A stretch of DNA of 64,000 nt from Neobacillus sp. OS1-2 (GCF_030915505.1 NZ_CP133265.1:3190001-3254000), one strand, 5' to 3'. Counted from the first letter of the stretch, positions 34,737 to 43,782 are shown. Made by a program: numbers and translations. Notes: generated by a model from the letters alone, not told the origin.

Positions 34737-35279
34737 ATGAACCTTGTTCAACCCATAAAGGATAAAGAACAACTCCAAGAAATCAAACAATGGTTAAAGG
34801 AAAGAAATGAACGAAATTATATTCTATTCTTATTAGGGATTCATACAGGATTTCGAGTTTCAGATATTCTTAGACTTAGGGTGAAGGACGTACAAGGTTG
34901 GAACATCTTCATAAAAGAAAAAAAGACCAAGAAACCAAAAGACGTCAAAATGTCGAATGAGTTAAAGAAAGCCATTCGAAATTATATAAAAGATAAACCC
35001 AAAAACGAATTCCTTATTAAGAGCAGAAACGGAAAAAACAAACCTCTTTCAAGGGGTATGGCATATATAATCATGCAGCAGATTGCTGATGAGTTTGGAT
35101 TAGAAAGGTTGGGAACACATTCGCTTCGGAAGACGTATGGCTACAATCATTATATAAAATTTAAGGATGTGGCTAGTCTTCAAGAGATGCTTAACCATAG
35201 TCACCCAAAAGAAACCTTACGATATATCGGTATAAATCAAGACAATTTAAATAAGCAGCAGAGCAAAATTGATTGGTAG
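34737..35279 (+). CDS. Tyrosine recombinase, catalytic domain only
   Basis: A 180-residue phage-integrase-fold protein. Active-site residues are present: Arg in HTGFRVSD, HxxR in GTHSLRKTYG, His in LNHSHPKETL and the nucleophile Tyr in RYIGI. The N-terminal SAM-like domain of integrases is absent. Because a serine integrase already serves integration, this one probably does something else, such as resolving phage DNA; its place before HNH and terminase is common in Bacillus phages. AAGGAAGGTG lies 7 bases before the ATG at 34737. Confidence 0.85.
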   Translation: MNLVQPIKDKEQLQEIKQWLKERNERNYILFLLGIHTGFRVSDILRLRVKDVQGWNIFIKEKKTKKPKDVKMSNELKKAIRNYIKDKPKNEFLIKSRNGKNKPLSRGMAYIIMQQIADEFGLERLGTHSLRKTYGYNHYIKFKDVASLQEMLNHSHPKETLRYIGINQDNLNKQQSKIDW

Positions 35280-35509
35280 CTTTCTTTTTTTGTGTATATG
35301 AATTAACTACAAAAAGGTATATGTCTAATTCATTTTTTAGGTAGTTCATAAACACCGTCAGGACGCTCATATAAGCCTTTTAATGAATTATACACAATAT
35401 GTATTGTAGATAATTCAAAGGGGTAAAATGAGCCAAATTTGAAGCGAAAACGAACATTAATTGATTAGTGTTTTTTAATTTAATTTAAAATGTTTGGAGG
35501 CAGGGTACA
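35280..35509. other. Non-coding gap with a possible minus-strand gene remnant
   Basis: No intact gene is seen. On the minus strand an open frame without a start codon (35464 down to a TGA at 35330) reads ...YNSLKGLYERPDGVYELPKK, which looks protein-like and may be the tail of a lost gene. The rest is AT-rich. Confidence 0.3.
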
Positions 35510-35725
35510 ATGAAATTAATTAAGCAAGGGTATGACGGTAAGCCTTTGTTTTAAGAACTAATTAATGTAGATGGTGAATTCTTAAAAGGTTCCATAAACA
35601 ATAACAAATTACGTGTTAATCAATTCATGGGTGGAGCTCCAATCCGTTCTGAGGTATTAGACATAGATACTATTAATAGATTCATAGATGAGTTGTCTAA
35701 AATAAAAGAGAGAGTGTCAAAATGA
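35510..35725 (+). pseudogene. Small phage gene with an in-frame stop
   Basis: From an ATG with TTGGAGGCAGGG upstream the frame reads MKLIKQGYDGKPLF, a TAA at 35552, then ELINVDGEFLKGSINNNKLR and on to a TGA at 35725. Without the TAA it would be a 71-residue protein. One base change (CAA to TAA) is the simplest explanation. Its end overlaps the HNH start (ATGA), so the break may also reduce coupled HNH translation. Confidence 0.7.
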
Positions 35726-36012
35726 AAGATTATGCCAAGAAGTTCTATAAGTCCAAGGCGTGGAAGAAGTGTAGAACTTCATACTTCGCTTCCAAGTATG
35801 GATTGTGTGAACGATGTGCCGGTCCGGGTAAGATTGTTCATCATGTTAAGTACATTACTCCAGAGAACATAACAGATCCAAACATTACCTTGAATCACGG
35901 CAACCTTGAGCTGCTATGCCAGGACTGTCATAACAAGGAACACCATGAGAGATATAATGCGACTGCTTATGGCTTAATGTTCGATATAAACGGGGATTTG
36001 GTTAGAAAATAA
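35722..36012 (+). CDS. HNH endonuclease
   Basis: A 96-residue HNH nuclease: zinc cysteines CERC and CQDC, catalytic HH in KIVHHVKYI, and the N and H of LNHGNLELLCQDCHNKEH. Next to terminase in HK97-type cos phages such proteins help terminase cut the packaging site. It starts by ATGA overlap with the broken gene. Confidence 0.92.
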   Translation: MKDYAKKFYKSKAWKKCRTSYFASKYGLCERCAGPGKIVHHVKYITPENITDPNITLNHGNLELLCQDCHNKEHHERYNATAYGLMFDINGDLVRK

Positions 36013-36184
36013 AAATATTTTTAATTTATTTTAAATTTTTTTCAAAATCCTAGCCCCCCCTAAATATTTTTTGAAATTTTTATTACGGAGACCGATGAGT
36101 GGAGGTTCCGTGAACGCACGGGGTATTTTTGTAAGGCCCCCACCCCAAAAACTAGGACCTTTTTTGGAAAATGGAGGTGATTTT
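36013..36184 (+). other. cos: Candidate cos (packaging) region
   Basis: The 172 bases between HNH and TerS contain an AT-rich stretch, a C7 run (CTAGCCCCCCCTAAAT, about 36050-36065), ACGGAGACCGATGAG with nearby GGAGGTTCCG, and a hairpin CCGTGAACGCACGG. This layout is familiar from the cos regions of Gram-positive cos phages between HNH and terS. The cut positions cannot be read from sequence. Confidence 0.4.
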
Positions 36185-36538
36185 TTGGCGAATGTAAAAA
36201 AAGATAGATTGATAAAAAAGGAAATAAAAAGACTTACCGAACTTTTCAAGAACTTAGAAGAAAATAAAAAGTCAGCTGTTGAAGGCCTTATTCAAGAGGC
36301 GGCATTTATGCGTGTGACTTTGGCAGAGTTAAAAGAGGACATTAACACAAAGGGACCTATCGACGAAATGGAACAAGGTGTTTACACTATATTAAGGGCA
36401 AGTCCTTCTGTGACAACTTATAACTCAATGATCCAGCGTTATACAACAGTAATGAAAGAAATTTTAAATCTTTTTCCTAAAAAAGAAGCTCCATGTATTG
36501 ATGATGATGGATTCGAATCTTTCGTGATGGATAGATGA
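36185..36538 (+). CDS. terS: Terminase small subunit, P27-like
   Basis: A 117-residue DNA-recognition subunit for packaging. The helical C-terminal half (FMRVTLAELKEDINTKGP...YTILRASPSVTTYNSMIQRY) fits the P27 family. A TTG at 36185 with GGAGGTGA is the likely start; the frame upstream to 36071 has no ribosome site and overlaps the cos-like DNA. It overlaps terL by 4 bases. Confidence 0.85.
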   Translation: MANVKKDRLIKKEIKRLTELFKNLEENKKSAVEGLIQEAAFMRVTLAELKEDINTKGPIDEMEQGVYTILRASPSVTTYNSMIQRYTTVMKEILNLFPKKEAPCIDDDGFESFVMDR

Positions 36539-38229
36539 AGCCGCGAAGACAATACCCCTTATCTTATAATCCGATTATCGATTACTACAATAAGATTGAA
36601 TCTGGTGAAGAAGTTGTAGGGGAAAAGGTAAAAAGGATTTATAAAAAGCTCGTAGATGATATATATGATCAGTGTTCTGTGTATGAATATAATACAAAGC
36701 GTGCTAATCATGCTATTGAATTCATAGAAAACTTCTGCAAGCATTCAAAAGGTAAATGGGCAGGGGAACCGATTGATCTAGAATTATGGCAGCAAGCATT
36801 TTTAGCAGCTACATTTGGATTCATCCACAAATTAGACGGCACACGTAAATATCGTGAGGTCTTTTTAGTCGTTGCTCGGAAAAATGGTAAATCCACATTA
36901 TCTTCTGGTATATGCTTATACCTGCAGGTTGCTGATGGTGAGGGTGGAGCAGAAGTTTATGCGGTGGCCACAAAAGAAAAGCAGGCTAAAATCGTTTGGT
37001 CAGAAGCAAAGCGTATGGTTAAGAAATCTCCTGTCCTTTCTAAGAGAATGAAAACACTTGTGAAGGAAATCAATGCAGATTTTAATGACAGTACATTTCA
37101 GCCGGTTGGGAGTGACAGTGATACACTTGACGGTCTTAACGTTCATGGAGCTTCACTAGATGAGATTCATGCTTGGAAAGATAAGAATCTCTATGATGTT
37201 ATTGTGGATGGCACATCTGCACGGGAACAACCCCTCATCCTCATGATCACGACAGCCGGCACCGTCCGGGAATCTGTTTACGATATGAAATATGAAGAGG
37301 CTGAAAGGCTGTTACTTAGCCTTGATGATGAAAATGCATATACGGACGATCGGTTCCTACCTATTATTTATGAACTTGATAACAGACGAGAATGGACAGA
37401 TCCGGCAACATGGAAAAAGGCTAATCCTGGACTTGGAACCATTAAGAAAATTGATAACTTAGAATCTAAGGTGAACAAAGCAAAGGAAAATCCTTTACTT
37501 GTCAAAAACTTGCTCACTAAGGATTTTAATATCCGGGAAACGTCCAGTGAAGCATGGTTAACATTTGAACAATTAGAAAATAAAGCAACTTTTGAAGCTA
37601 ATGTTTTACGTCCTAATTATGGGATTGGCGGTGTGGATTTATCCAAGACCACTGACTTAACAGCGGCAAAGGTTATTTTTATGCGGCCAGATGATTCCAA
37701 CATCTATGTTTTGCAAATGTATTGGCTGCCGGAGGATTTGATTGAGCAACGCTCAGATGAAGATAAAATTCCTTATAATCGTTGGCACGATCAAGGTTTA
37801 TTACGAGCAAGTCCTGGCAACAGCATTCATCCTAAGCTTGTAACAGAATGGTTCTTAGAAATTAGAGACGAGTATGGAATTTACCTTCCATGGATTGGTT
37901 ATGATGCTTGGTCAGCTGATTATTGGGTTGAAGAAATGGTTGGTTACTTCGGAAAAGAAGCCATGATTCCAGTTTACCAAGGAAAGAAAACCCTATCGGG
38001 GCCCATGTATCTTCTTGAGAAGGAACTCGAAGCAAAAAGAATTATTTATAATAACAATCCTATTGATAAATGGTGCTTATCCAATACAGCTGTCGATATT
38101 GATAAGAACTTAAATATTCAACCAAGTAAAACTAACAGCAGTCGTAGAAGAATTGATGGGACTGCAGCATTATTGAATTCATATGTAATTTTACAAGAAA
38201 AGAAAAATGATTATCTAAACATGATTTAA
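36535..38229 (+). CDS. terL: Terminase large subunit
   Basis: The 564-residue packaging motor and nuclease. Walker A-like VVARKNGKST near residues 113-121, Walker B and catalytic Glu in GASLDEIHAW (about 205), and nuclease-domain aspartates in GIGGVDLSKTTDL and IGYDAWSADYW. It belongs to the HK97-type Terminase_1 group, which generally goes with cos packaging. The start overlaps terS (ATGA). Confidence 0.96.
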   Translation: MKPRRQYPLSYNPIIDYYNKIESGEEVVGEKVKRIYKKLVDDIYDQCSVYEYNTKRANHAIEFIENFCKHSKGKWAGEPIDLELWQQAFLAATFGFIHKLDGTRKYREVFLVVARKNGKSTLSSGICLYLQVADGEGGAEVYAVATKEKQAKIVWSEAKRMVKKSPVLSKRMKTLVKEINADFNDSTFQPVGSDSDTLDGLNVHGASLDEIHAWKDKNLYDVIVDGTSAREQPLILMITTAGTVRESVYDMKYEEAERLLLSLDDENAYTDDRFLPIIYELDNRREWTDPATWKKANPGLGTIKKIDNLESKVNKAKENPLLVKNLLTKDFNIRETSSEAWLTFEQLENKATFEANVLRPNYGIGGVDLSKTTDLTAAKVIFMRPDDSNIYVLQMYWLPEDLIEQRSDEDKIPYNRWHDQGLLRASPGNSIHPKLVTEWFLEIRDEYGIYLPWIGYDAWSADYWVEEMVGYFGKEAMIPVYQGKKTLSGPMYLLEKELEAKRIIYNNNPIDKWCLSNTAVDIDKNLNIQPSKTNSSRRRIDGTAALLNSYVILQEKKNDYLNMI

Positions 38230-38242
38230 AGGGGGTGATAAT

Positions 38243-39472
38243 TTGGGATTGTTTGAAAAAATGTTTGGTAAAAGGCCGAAAGAAACTATTGTTACACGTT
38301 ACGAAATGGTAAACGACAGTGGCGGAGGTTTCTATTCTTGGAATGGTAATCTATATCAAAGTGATATCGTCCGTTCTTGTATTCGTCCAAAAGCAAAAGC
38401 TGTCGGAAAATTAGTCTCTAAACATGTTCGGGATAATGCTGCAGAATTTAAAATAAATCCTGACCCATATTTACGGTTTATCCTAGAAGAACCGAACCCT
38501 TTAATGACAGGACAAGTCATGCAGGAAAAATTAGCTACACAATTAGAGCTTAATAATAATGCATTCGCTTATATTAAGCGCGATGAGTTAGGCTATGCAA
38601 CTGAAATTTATCCTATTCCTTGTGTATCAATCGATGTGGTTGAAAATTCGCATGGCGATATTTTTCTAAAGTTTTATTTCCGAACTGGAAAAACTATGAC
38701 AGTACCTTATGTGGATGTCATCCACTTGCGGAAAGATTTCAACGATGATGACTTTTTTGGGGACCATCCGGGCCAAGCGTTAGCGCAATTGATGGAGGTT
38801 GTAACAACTACTGACCAAGGAATTGTGAAGGCCATTAAAAATAGCGCCATTATTAAATGGATTTTAAAGTTTAAATCCGTTCTAAAACAAGAGGATATAG
38901 ATTCGCAGGTTCAAAACTTTGTTAAAAATTACTTAAATATTGATAATGTGAATGGTGGAGCTGCTTCTTCGGATCCACGTTACGACCTTGAACAGGTAAA
39001 ACAAGAATCTTTTCTTCCTGATTCAAAGCAAATGCAAGAAACCATTCAAAGAATTTACAACTTCTTTAATACAAACGATAAAATTATTCAAAGTAAGTAC
39101 AGTGAGGATGAGTGGAACGCATATTATGAATCAGAAATCGAGCCGTTAGCGATGCAGCTTGCTGGGGAATTTACCAGGAAGCTTTTTTCACGTCGTGAAA
39201 GAGGGTTTGGGAACAAGATTATTTTTGAATCCTCAGCTTTGCAGTATGCTTCCATGTCAACAAAGATGAATTTAGTTCAGATGGTAGACAGAGGGGCCAT
39301 GACACCTAATGAATGGCGTTCTATTCTCTCTCTTGGTCCAATCGAGGGCGGAGATAAGCCTATTCGCCGTTTAGATACAGCATTAGTGAAAGATGGAAAC
39401 GATACTGGAGGAGGTGAGAAAAAAAATGACGATAAAAACGGAAAAACGGAACCTGGTACCGGGGAAAGTTGA
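38243..39472 (+). CDS. Portal protein (HK97 family)
   Basis: The 409-residue dodecameric portal at the capsid vertex. Recognisable by the MGLFEKMFGKR start, YSWNGNLYQSDIVRSCIRPKAK and DVIHLRKDFNDDDFFG. It starts at a TTG after GGGGGTGATAA. The 3' end overlaps the protease gene by 47 bases in another frame. The C-terminus is Lys/Gly-rich, as usual. Confidence 0.93.
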   Translation: MGLFEKMFGKRPKETIVTRYEMVNDSGGGFYSWNGNLYQSDIVRSCIRPKAKAVGKLVSKHVRDNAAEFKINPDPYLRFILEEPNPLMTGQVMQEKLATQLELNNNAFAYIKRDELGYATEIYPIPCVSIDVVENSHGDIFLKFYFRTGKTMTVPYVDVIHLRKDFNDDDFFGDHPGQALAQLMEVVTTTDQGIVKAIKNSAIIKWILKFKSVLKQEDIDSQVQNFVKNYLNIDNVNGGAASSDPRYDLEQVKQESFLPDSKQMQETIQRIYNFFNTNDKIIQSKYSEDEWNAYYESEIEPLAMQLAGEFTRKLFSRRERGFGNKIIFESSALQYASMSTKMNLVQMVDRGAMTPNEWRSILSLGPIEGGDKPIRRLDTALVKDGNDTGGGEKKNDDKNGKTEPGTGES

Positions 39473-40013
39473 AATTAGAGAAAGCGAAAATGGTAGCCGT
39501 ACCATTTCCGGATATGCAGTAAAGTGGGAAATGAAATCTTATACGATGGGATATTGGCGGAGATTCAAAGAGCAGTTTAAAAGGGGAGCCTTTACCGATT
39601 CACTAACAGCAGATGACCAATTAGCTTTATGGAGTCATGATATATCACAGGTGTTAGGCAGAACAAAAAACGGAACACTTCGATTGTTTGAGGATGATAT
39701 CGGCCTCCGATTTGAACTGGACTTACCTAATACCACACTTGGAAATGATGCGTTTGAAACAATCAAACGAGGTGATGTTGACGGCGTTTCATTTGGATTT
39801 CAAATGGCCAAGGAAGAATGGGATGAGTCGGACCCAGACAACATCGTTCGAAGTGTAACCAAAGCTAAATTAGTAGAAATTAGTCCTGTTGCCTTTCCGG
39901 CCTATCCGGATTCGCAGGTGTCAGCTCGTTCACATGACCCATATAAGGTGTATGTGGAAGAAAGAAATCAACGAGATTTACGAAAAAAACTTATTTTAAA
40001 AACTTATCTTTAG
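39426..40013 (+). CDS. Prohead protease (HK97 family)
   Basis: A 195-residue serine protease that matures the capsid. The catalytic His is in LWSHD (about residue 71) and the Ser in GVSFGF (about 120), within the usual ISGYAVKWE... and EISPVAFPAYPDS framework. The ATG at 39426 has GGAGGTGAG upstream. Confidence 0.94.
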   Translation: MTIKTEKRNLVPGKVEIRESENGSRTISGYAVKWEMKSYTMGYWRRFKEQFKRGAFTDSLTADDQLALWSHDISQVLGRTKNGTLRLFEDDIGLRFELDLPNTTLGNDAFETIKRGDVDGVSFGFQMAKEEWDESDPDNIVRSVTKAKLVEISPVAFPAYPDSQVSARSHDPYKVYVEERNQRDLRKKLILKTYL

Positions 40014-40026
40014 AGGAGATGTTCAA

Positions 40027-41205
40027 ATGAATCGATTACAAGAAATCCAAACTCGCATGACTGAGATTCGTACCCTATTAGAAAGTGATCAGCAAGTAGA
40101 TTTAGCAGCACTAGACCAGGAGCTTCGTGATTTAACTGCAGAACGTACACAAATTGAAACTCGTCAACGTCTTTTGGATGAGGCACGCGCAATTAATAAT
40201 GGTACTTCAACAGAAACGCGTACAATCGAAACCTTTAATGCCAATCCACAGGAACAACGTGAACTAGGCACCGATTCAACGGAATATCGTCAGGCATTCA
40301 TGAACTACGTTCTTCGCGGTGAAGCTATTCCGGCTGAACTACGTGCAAACGCAACAACTAAGACAGGCGATATTGGTTCAGTGATTCCACAAACTGTTTT
40401 AAATAAAATTGTGGAAAAACTTGAAGCGGTCGGAATGATTCTTCCGCTCGTCACTCGCACAGCAATTAAAGGAGGAGTAAGCGTTCCAACTTCTGCAGTC
40501 AAACCAGTTGCTTCATGGGTTGCTGAAGGTGCTGGAAGTGACAAACAAAAGAAAACTGCAGGGTCTATCACATTTAGCTATCATAAACTTCGCTGTGCTG
40601 TAGCCGTATCCCTTGAAGTTGATACTATGGCACTACCAGTCTTTGAATCAACCTTAATCAATAATGTTGTAGAAGCAATGACTAAGGCTATTGAGCAAGC
40701 AATCATCAGCGGAACAGGTGTTGGTCAGCCAAAAGGTATTCTTACTGAAAATCCTGCTGCTGGACAAGCTTTGGATGTCGCCAAAATTGAATACAAAACA
40801 CTTACTGATGCAGAAGCAGCATTGCCACTTGAGTATGAATCAAACGCAGTATGGGTAATGACTAAGAAAACATTCATGGGCTTTACGGCTATGACTGATG
40901 CTGACGGCCAACCAATTGCACGCACTAATTATGGAATTAGCGGCAAGCCAGAGCGTTCTCTATTGGGTCGTTCTGTTGTCCTTTGCAACTATATTGACAG
41001 CTTTTCAACTGCTGATACAGGAGAAGCTTTCGCATTCTTGTTCAACTTCTCTGATTACATCCTAAACACTAACTATCAGATGGGTGTTAAAAAGTATGAA
41101 GATAATGAAACTGATGATCTAGTAACAAAAGCAATCATGATTGTGGATGGTAAGGCAGTAGATGTTAACTCGCTAGTGGTCCTTAAGAAAGCTGCTGCAG
41201 CTTAA
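40027..41205 (+). CDS. Major capsid protein (HK97 fold)
   Basis: A 392-residue capsid protein. Residues about 1-95 form the helical delta/scaffold region expected to be removed by the protease; the rest (from about TKTGDIGSVIPQTVLNKIVE) is the HK97 shell domain, with GTGVGQPKGIL as a family signature. GAGGAGAT precedes the ATG. The delta domain explains the absence of a separate scaffold gene. Confidence 0.96.
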   Translation: MNRLQEIQTRMTEIRTLLESDQQVDLAALDQELRDLTAERTQIETRQRLLDEARAINNGTSTETRTIETFNANPQEQRELGTDSTEYRQAFMNYVLRGEAIPAELRANATTKTGDIGSVIPQTVLNKIVEKLEAVGMILPLVTRTAIKGGVSVPTSAVKPVASWVAEGAGSDKQKKTAGSITFSYHKLRCAVAVSLEVDTMALPVFESTLINNVVEAMTKAIEQAIISGTGVGQPKGILTENPAAGQALDVAKIEYKTLTDAEAALPLEYESNAVWVMTKKTFMGFTAMTDADGQPIARTNYGISGKPERSLLGRSVVLCNYIDSFSTADTGEAFAFLFNFSDYILNTNYQMGVKKYEDNETDDLVTKAIMIVDGKAVDVNSLVVLKKAAAA

Positions 41206-41219
41206 GGAGGGTATTTTAA

Positions 41220-41393
41220 ATGAAGCTGGTAGTTATAAAATCATTTATCGATAAAGAAACTCAAATAGGTTATAACGCGGGCAACACGTATGAATCATCT
41301 GATTCGGAACGTGTTGCCTTTTTACAAAGTAAAGGTTTTTTACACAGTGAACCTAAAAAGGAAAGCAAGAAAAAACAAAAAGATGGTGAATAA
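41220..41393 (+). CDS. Small protein after the capsid gene, unknown
   Basis: A 57-residue protein with a compact N-terminal part (MKLVVIKSFIDKETQIGYNA) and a lysine-rich tail (KKESKKKQKDGE). AAGGAGGG precedes the ATG. Its site between capsid and connector is usual for small decoration or head-associated proteins; unproven. Confidence 0.65.
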   Translation: MKLVVIKSFIDKETQIGYNAGNTYESSDSERVAFLQSKGFLHSEPKKESKKKQKDGE

Positions 41394-41395
41394 CC

Positions 41396-41683
41396 ATGCT
41401 AAATGATGTTAAATTAGCATTGCGTATTTCTCATAATGCTTTGGACGGAGATATAACTGATTCAATCGAAGCGGCCCGACAGGATCTTCAACTGTCGGGT
41501 ATTTCTTCAATAAAAGCGAATGATGATGCGGATCACTTGATTAAACGGGCAATTAAAACATATTGCAAAGCTGAATATGAAGAGGATGTTCAAAAGGCTG
41601 AAAGATTTCGATTGTCTTATGATTTATTAAAAAACCATCTATCATTAGCTGGTGATTATAAAGAAGGTGTTCCAGTTGAATGA
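41396..41683 (+). CDS. Head-tail connector, gp6-like
   Basis: A 95-residue all-helical adaptor that docks on the portal (HK97 gp6 class): VKLALRISHNALDGDITDSIEAA and a second helical hairpin near the end. It overlaps the next gene by 8 bases. Confidence 0.85.
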   Translation: MLNDVKLALRISHNALDGDITDSIEAARQDLQLSGISSIKANDDADHLIKRAIKTYCKAEYEEDVQKAERFRLSYDLLKNHLSLAGDYKEGVPVE

Positions 41684-41975
41684 TATTTTATTTTTCCCCA
41701 TCATCACAACTGTGGAGGACAATCTTGGACAAGTCGAAGAAATTGAGGATTTTAGTAGACAGGTATTCTGTGAGAAAAAAAGTGTACCTCAATCAGAGTT
41801 TTTTGCAGCTGGTCAAAGTGGCATTAAAGCATCCTGCGTTTTGATAGTCCACACAATGGATTACCAGGAAGAAACTAAGGTGAAATATCGTGATAAAATA
41901 TACTCCATTTATCGCACATATGAAACCAAGGATGAAAAAATCGAACTTTTTTGCGAGGTGAAAGCTGGTGTCTAG
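41676..41975 (+). CDS. Head closure protein
   Basis: A 99-residue beta-rich connector (SPP1 gp16/HK97 gp7-like position). The TTG at 41676 has AAGAAGGTG upstream. Short strands and FCEKKSVPQSEFFAAGQSGIK are typical of head-closure proteins. It overlaps the next gene by 8 bases. Confidence 0.78.
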   Translation: MNDILFFPIITTVEDNLGQVEEIEDFSRQVFCEKKSVPQSEFFAAGQSGIKASCVLIVHTMDYQEETKVKYRDKIYSIYRTYETKDEKIELFCEVKAGV

Positions 41976-42327
41976 TATTAATGCTATAGCGGCTGAAATC
42001 GCTAGAGAACTTAATCGATACTCTCATCTTGTGGATGAAGAGGTTGAGGTAGCGAAGGAAGAAGTTGCTGATGAACTCGTATCAACCCTAAAAGCAAGTT
42101 CGAACACTAAGAAAACAGGCAAATACAATAAAGGTTGGCGTGTAAAAAAAGTCGGTAATAAACTTATCGTCCACAATAAGACTAGCTACCAGCTGACTCA
42201 CCTGTTGGAAAAGGGTCACGTTAAAAGAGGCGGCGGCAGGGTTGCAGCTAAAGTTCATATTCGGCCAGTTGAACAACAAGCAATTGAAAATTATTTAGAA
42301 AAAGTAGAGCAGGCGATTAGACAATGA
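41968..42327 (+). CDS. Neck protein, HK97 gp10 family
   Basis: A 119-residue tail-completion/neck protein. The stretch KTGKYNKGWRVKK, then HLLEKGHVKRGGGRV, is the HK97 gp10 signature. It starts at a GTG within the end of the head-closure gene and overlaps the next by 4 bases. Confidence 0.87.
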   Translation: MSSINAIAAEIARELNRYSHLVDEEVEVAKEEVADELVSTLKASSNTKKTGKYNKGWRVKKVGNKLIVHNKTSYQLTHLLEKGHVKRGGGRVAAKVHIRPVEQQAIENYLEKVEQAIRQ

Positions 42328-42653
42328 CACTTGCTGAATTTAAAAAAATACTTGATGCCGCAGGTTATCCTGTGGCTTATTCGCATTTTACGCTGACTAC
42401 TGATAAGCCGGTACCGAGCCCGCCTTATATTTGTTATCTAGAGACTGCATCCACAAACTTATTTGCAGATAACAAGATCTATAAAAAAATCATTGATGTG
42501 GATATTGAACTATACACGACAAAAAAAGACTTAGCAGCTGAAGCAAAACTTGAAGCTATTCTTGATGTTAATGAAATTCCATATGAAACATCTGAAACAT
42601 TCATAGAATCAGAACAATTATTTCAAAAAATATACGAAGTGAGGTTGTTATAA
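42324..42653 (+). CDS. Tail terminator protein
   Basis: A 109-residue protein occupying the tail-terminator slot just before the tube gene. It has the alternate strand/helix look of that fold (ICYLETASTNLFADNKIYKK, DVDIELYTTKKD). Assigned mainly by position. Confidence 0.75.
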   Translation: MTLAEFKKILDAAGYPVAYSHFTLTTDKPVPSPPYICYLETASTNLFADNKIYKKIIDVDIELYTTKKDLAAEAKLEAILDVNEIPYETSETFIESEQLFQKIYEVRLL

Positions 42654-43223
42654 ATGCCAGAAAACAAAGTAGTCTTTGGCCTAAAAAATGCACACTATGC
42701 TGTTATTACTGAAGACGTAGACGGTACTTATACTTATGGTGTACCTGTTAGGTATCCAGGCGCCACTGCATTAACCTTGGAACCAAAAGGCGAAACCACC
42801 GACTTTTACGCAGATGATATTTTGTATTACACATCTTCGACTAACCAAGGGTATGACACAAAATTAACGGTTGCAAATGTCCCAGAAGCTTTCCGTAAGG
42901 ATGTACTAGGGGAAATTCTGGATGAAACGGATAAGGTATTAAAAGAAGTTAACACCGCAAAATCAAAGAAAATCGCATTCCTTTTTGAATTTGACGGAGA
43001 CGTTAAAGGAATCCGGCATGCCTTATACAGTTGTTCGGTTTCTCGTCCCGGTATTTCCAGTAACACAAAAACAACATCATCAGAGCCAGGAACAACCGAA
43101 CTATCACTTGTTGCCGGCCCGCGTCCATCAGATGGGGTTGTAAAGATTTCGACAACAGCTGATACAGTTGCGTCGGTCTATGATGCTTGGTATACGGCTG
43201 TGTATGAAAAAGCAGGTGTTTAA
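42654..43223 (+). CDS. Major tail tube protein (phi13 type)
   Basis: A 189-residue tube subunit. MPENKVVFGLKNAHYAVIT with YPGATALTLEPKGE and ALYSCSVSRPG follow the phi13-family major tail protein pattern. It is directly contiguous with the preceding gene. Confidence 0.92.
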   Translation: MPENKVVFGLKNAHYAVITEDVDGTYTYGVPVRYPGATALTLEPKGETTDFYADDILYYTSSTNQGYDTKLTVANVPEAFRKDVLGEILDETDKVLKEVNTAKSKKIAFLFEFDGDVKGIRHALYSCSVSRPGISSNTKTTSSEPGTTELSLVAGPRPSDGVVKISTTADTVASVYDAWYTAVYEKAGV

Positions 43224-43226
43224 TAG

Positions 43227-43616
43227 ATGGAAAAAACAATAGTAATTGATAATAGGCCGGTACGCTTTAAGAGTACCGGTGCAACTCCTTTACGTTACAA
43301 AGCGCAATTTCATAAAGACTTTTTCGTTGATATATTAAGATTAAATTCTCTTAAAAAGCTTAATGCAGGTGAAGATTTAACAGCAAAAGACATTGAATTA
43401 GTAGATTTTGATGTCCTTTATAATATTACATGGGTGATGGCAAAAACAGCGGATTCAACTCTACCAGAGCCTTTAGAGTGGCTTGACAGTTTTGATGTTT
43501 TCCCATTGATGGATATTGTTCCACAGATACAGGATCTAATAGGAGCTTCCCTTCAGTCAAAAAAAAAGTCGAATCATCCGGCGAACAACAGGAAATATCA
43601 ACAGAAACATTCTTAG
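43227..43616 (+). CDS. Tail assembly chaperone (gpG-like)
   Basis: A 129-residue chaperone for the tape measure protein. It lies in the conserved slot between tube and tape measure. A nine-A run at 43559-43567 near its end allows a -1 shift into the next frame; most ribosomes should end at the TAG at 43614. Confidence 0.85.
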   Translation: MEKTIVIDNRPVRFKSTGATPLRYKAQFHKDFFVDILRLNSLKKLNAGEDLTAKDIELVDFDVLYNITWVMAKTADSTLPEPLEWLDSFDVFPLMDIVPQIQDLIGASLQSKKKSNHPANNRKYQQKHS

Positions 43617-43768
43617 TGCTTTGTAATCGATGTGGACTAACTAATTTCGACTTGGAGCAAATGACAATTGGCATGTGTTTAGATTTCATTGAGGAATTCA
43701 TAGAAATGAATAAGCCTGAAAATGAAAAGATCCGCAATGCATCTCAATCAGATTTCGACGCGTTTTAA
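43559..43768 (+). CDS. Tail chaperone extension (gpGT) by -1 frameshift
   Basis: From the A9 run, the -1 frame is open without a start codon and reads KKVESSGEQQEISTETFLVL, then CNRCGLTNFDLEQMTIGMC, to a TAA at 43766. Fused to the upstream chaperone it makes about 180 residues. This is the lambda gpG/gpGT arrangement conserved in long-tailed phages. The shift rate cannot be judged. Confidence 0.85.
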   Translation, partial: KKKVESSGEQQEISTETFLVLCNRCGLTNFDLEQMTIGMCLDFIEEFIEMNKPENEKIRNASQSDFDAF

Positions 43769-43782
43769 AGTGAGGTGAGATT

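Noticed and set aside
34281..36086. Second cos copy near 34290-34320
   Set aside because: A short likeness (GGACCTTTTTT and TTGAAA-TTTTTAT-ACG) to the DNA around 36070-36160 exists, but these are low-complexity words and the flanks differ.
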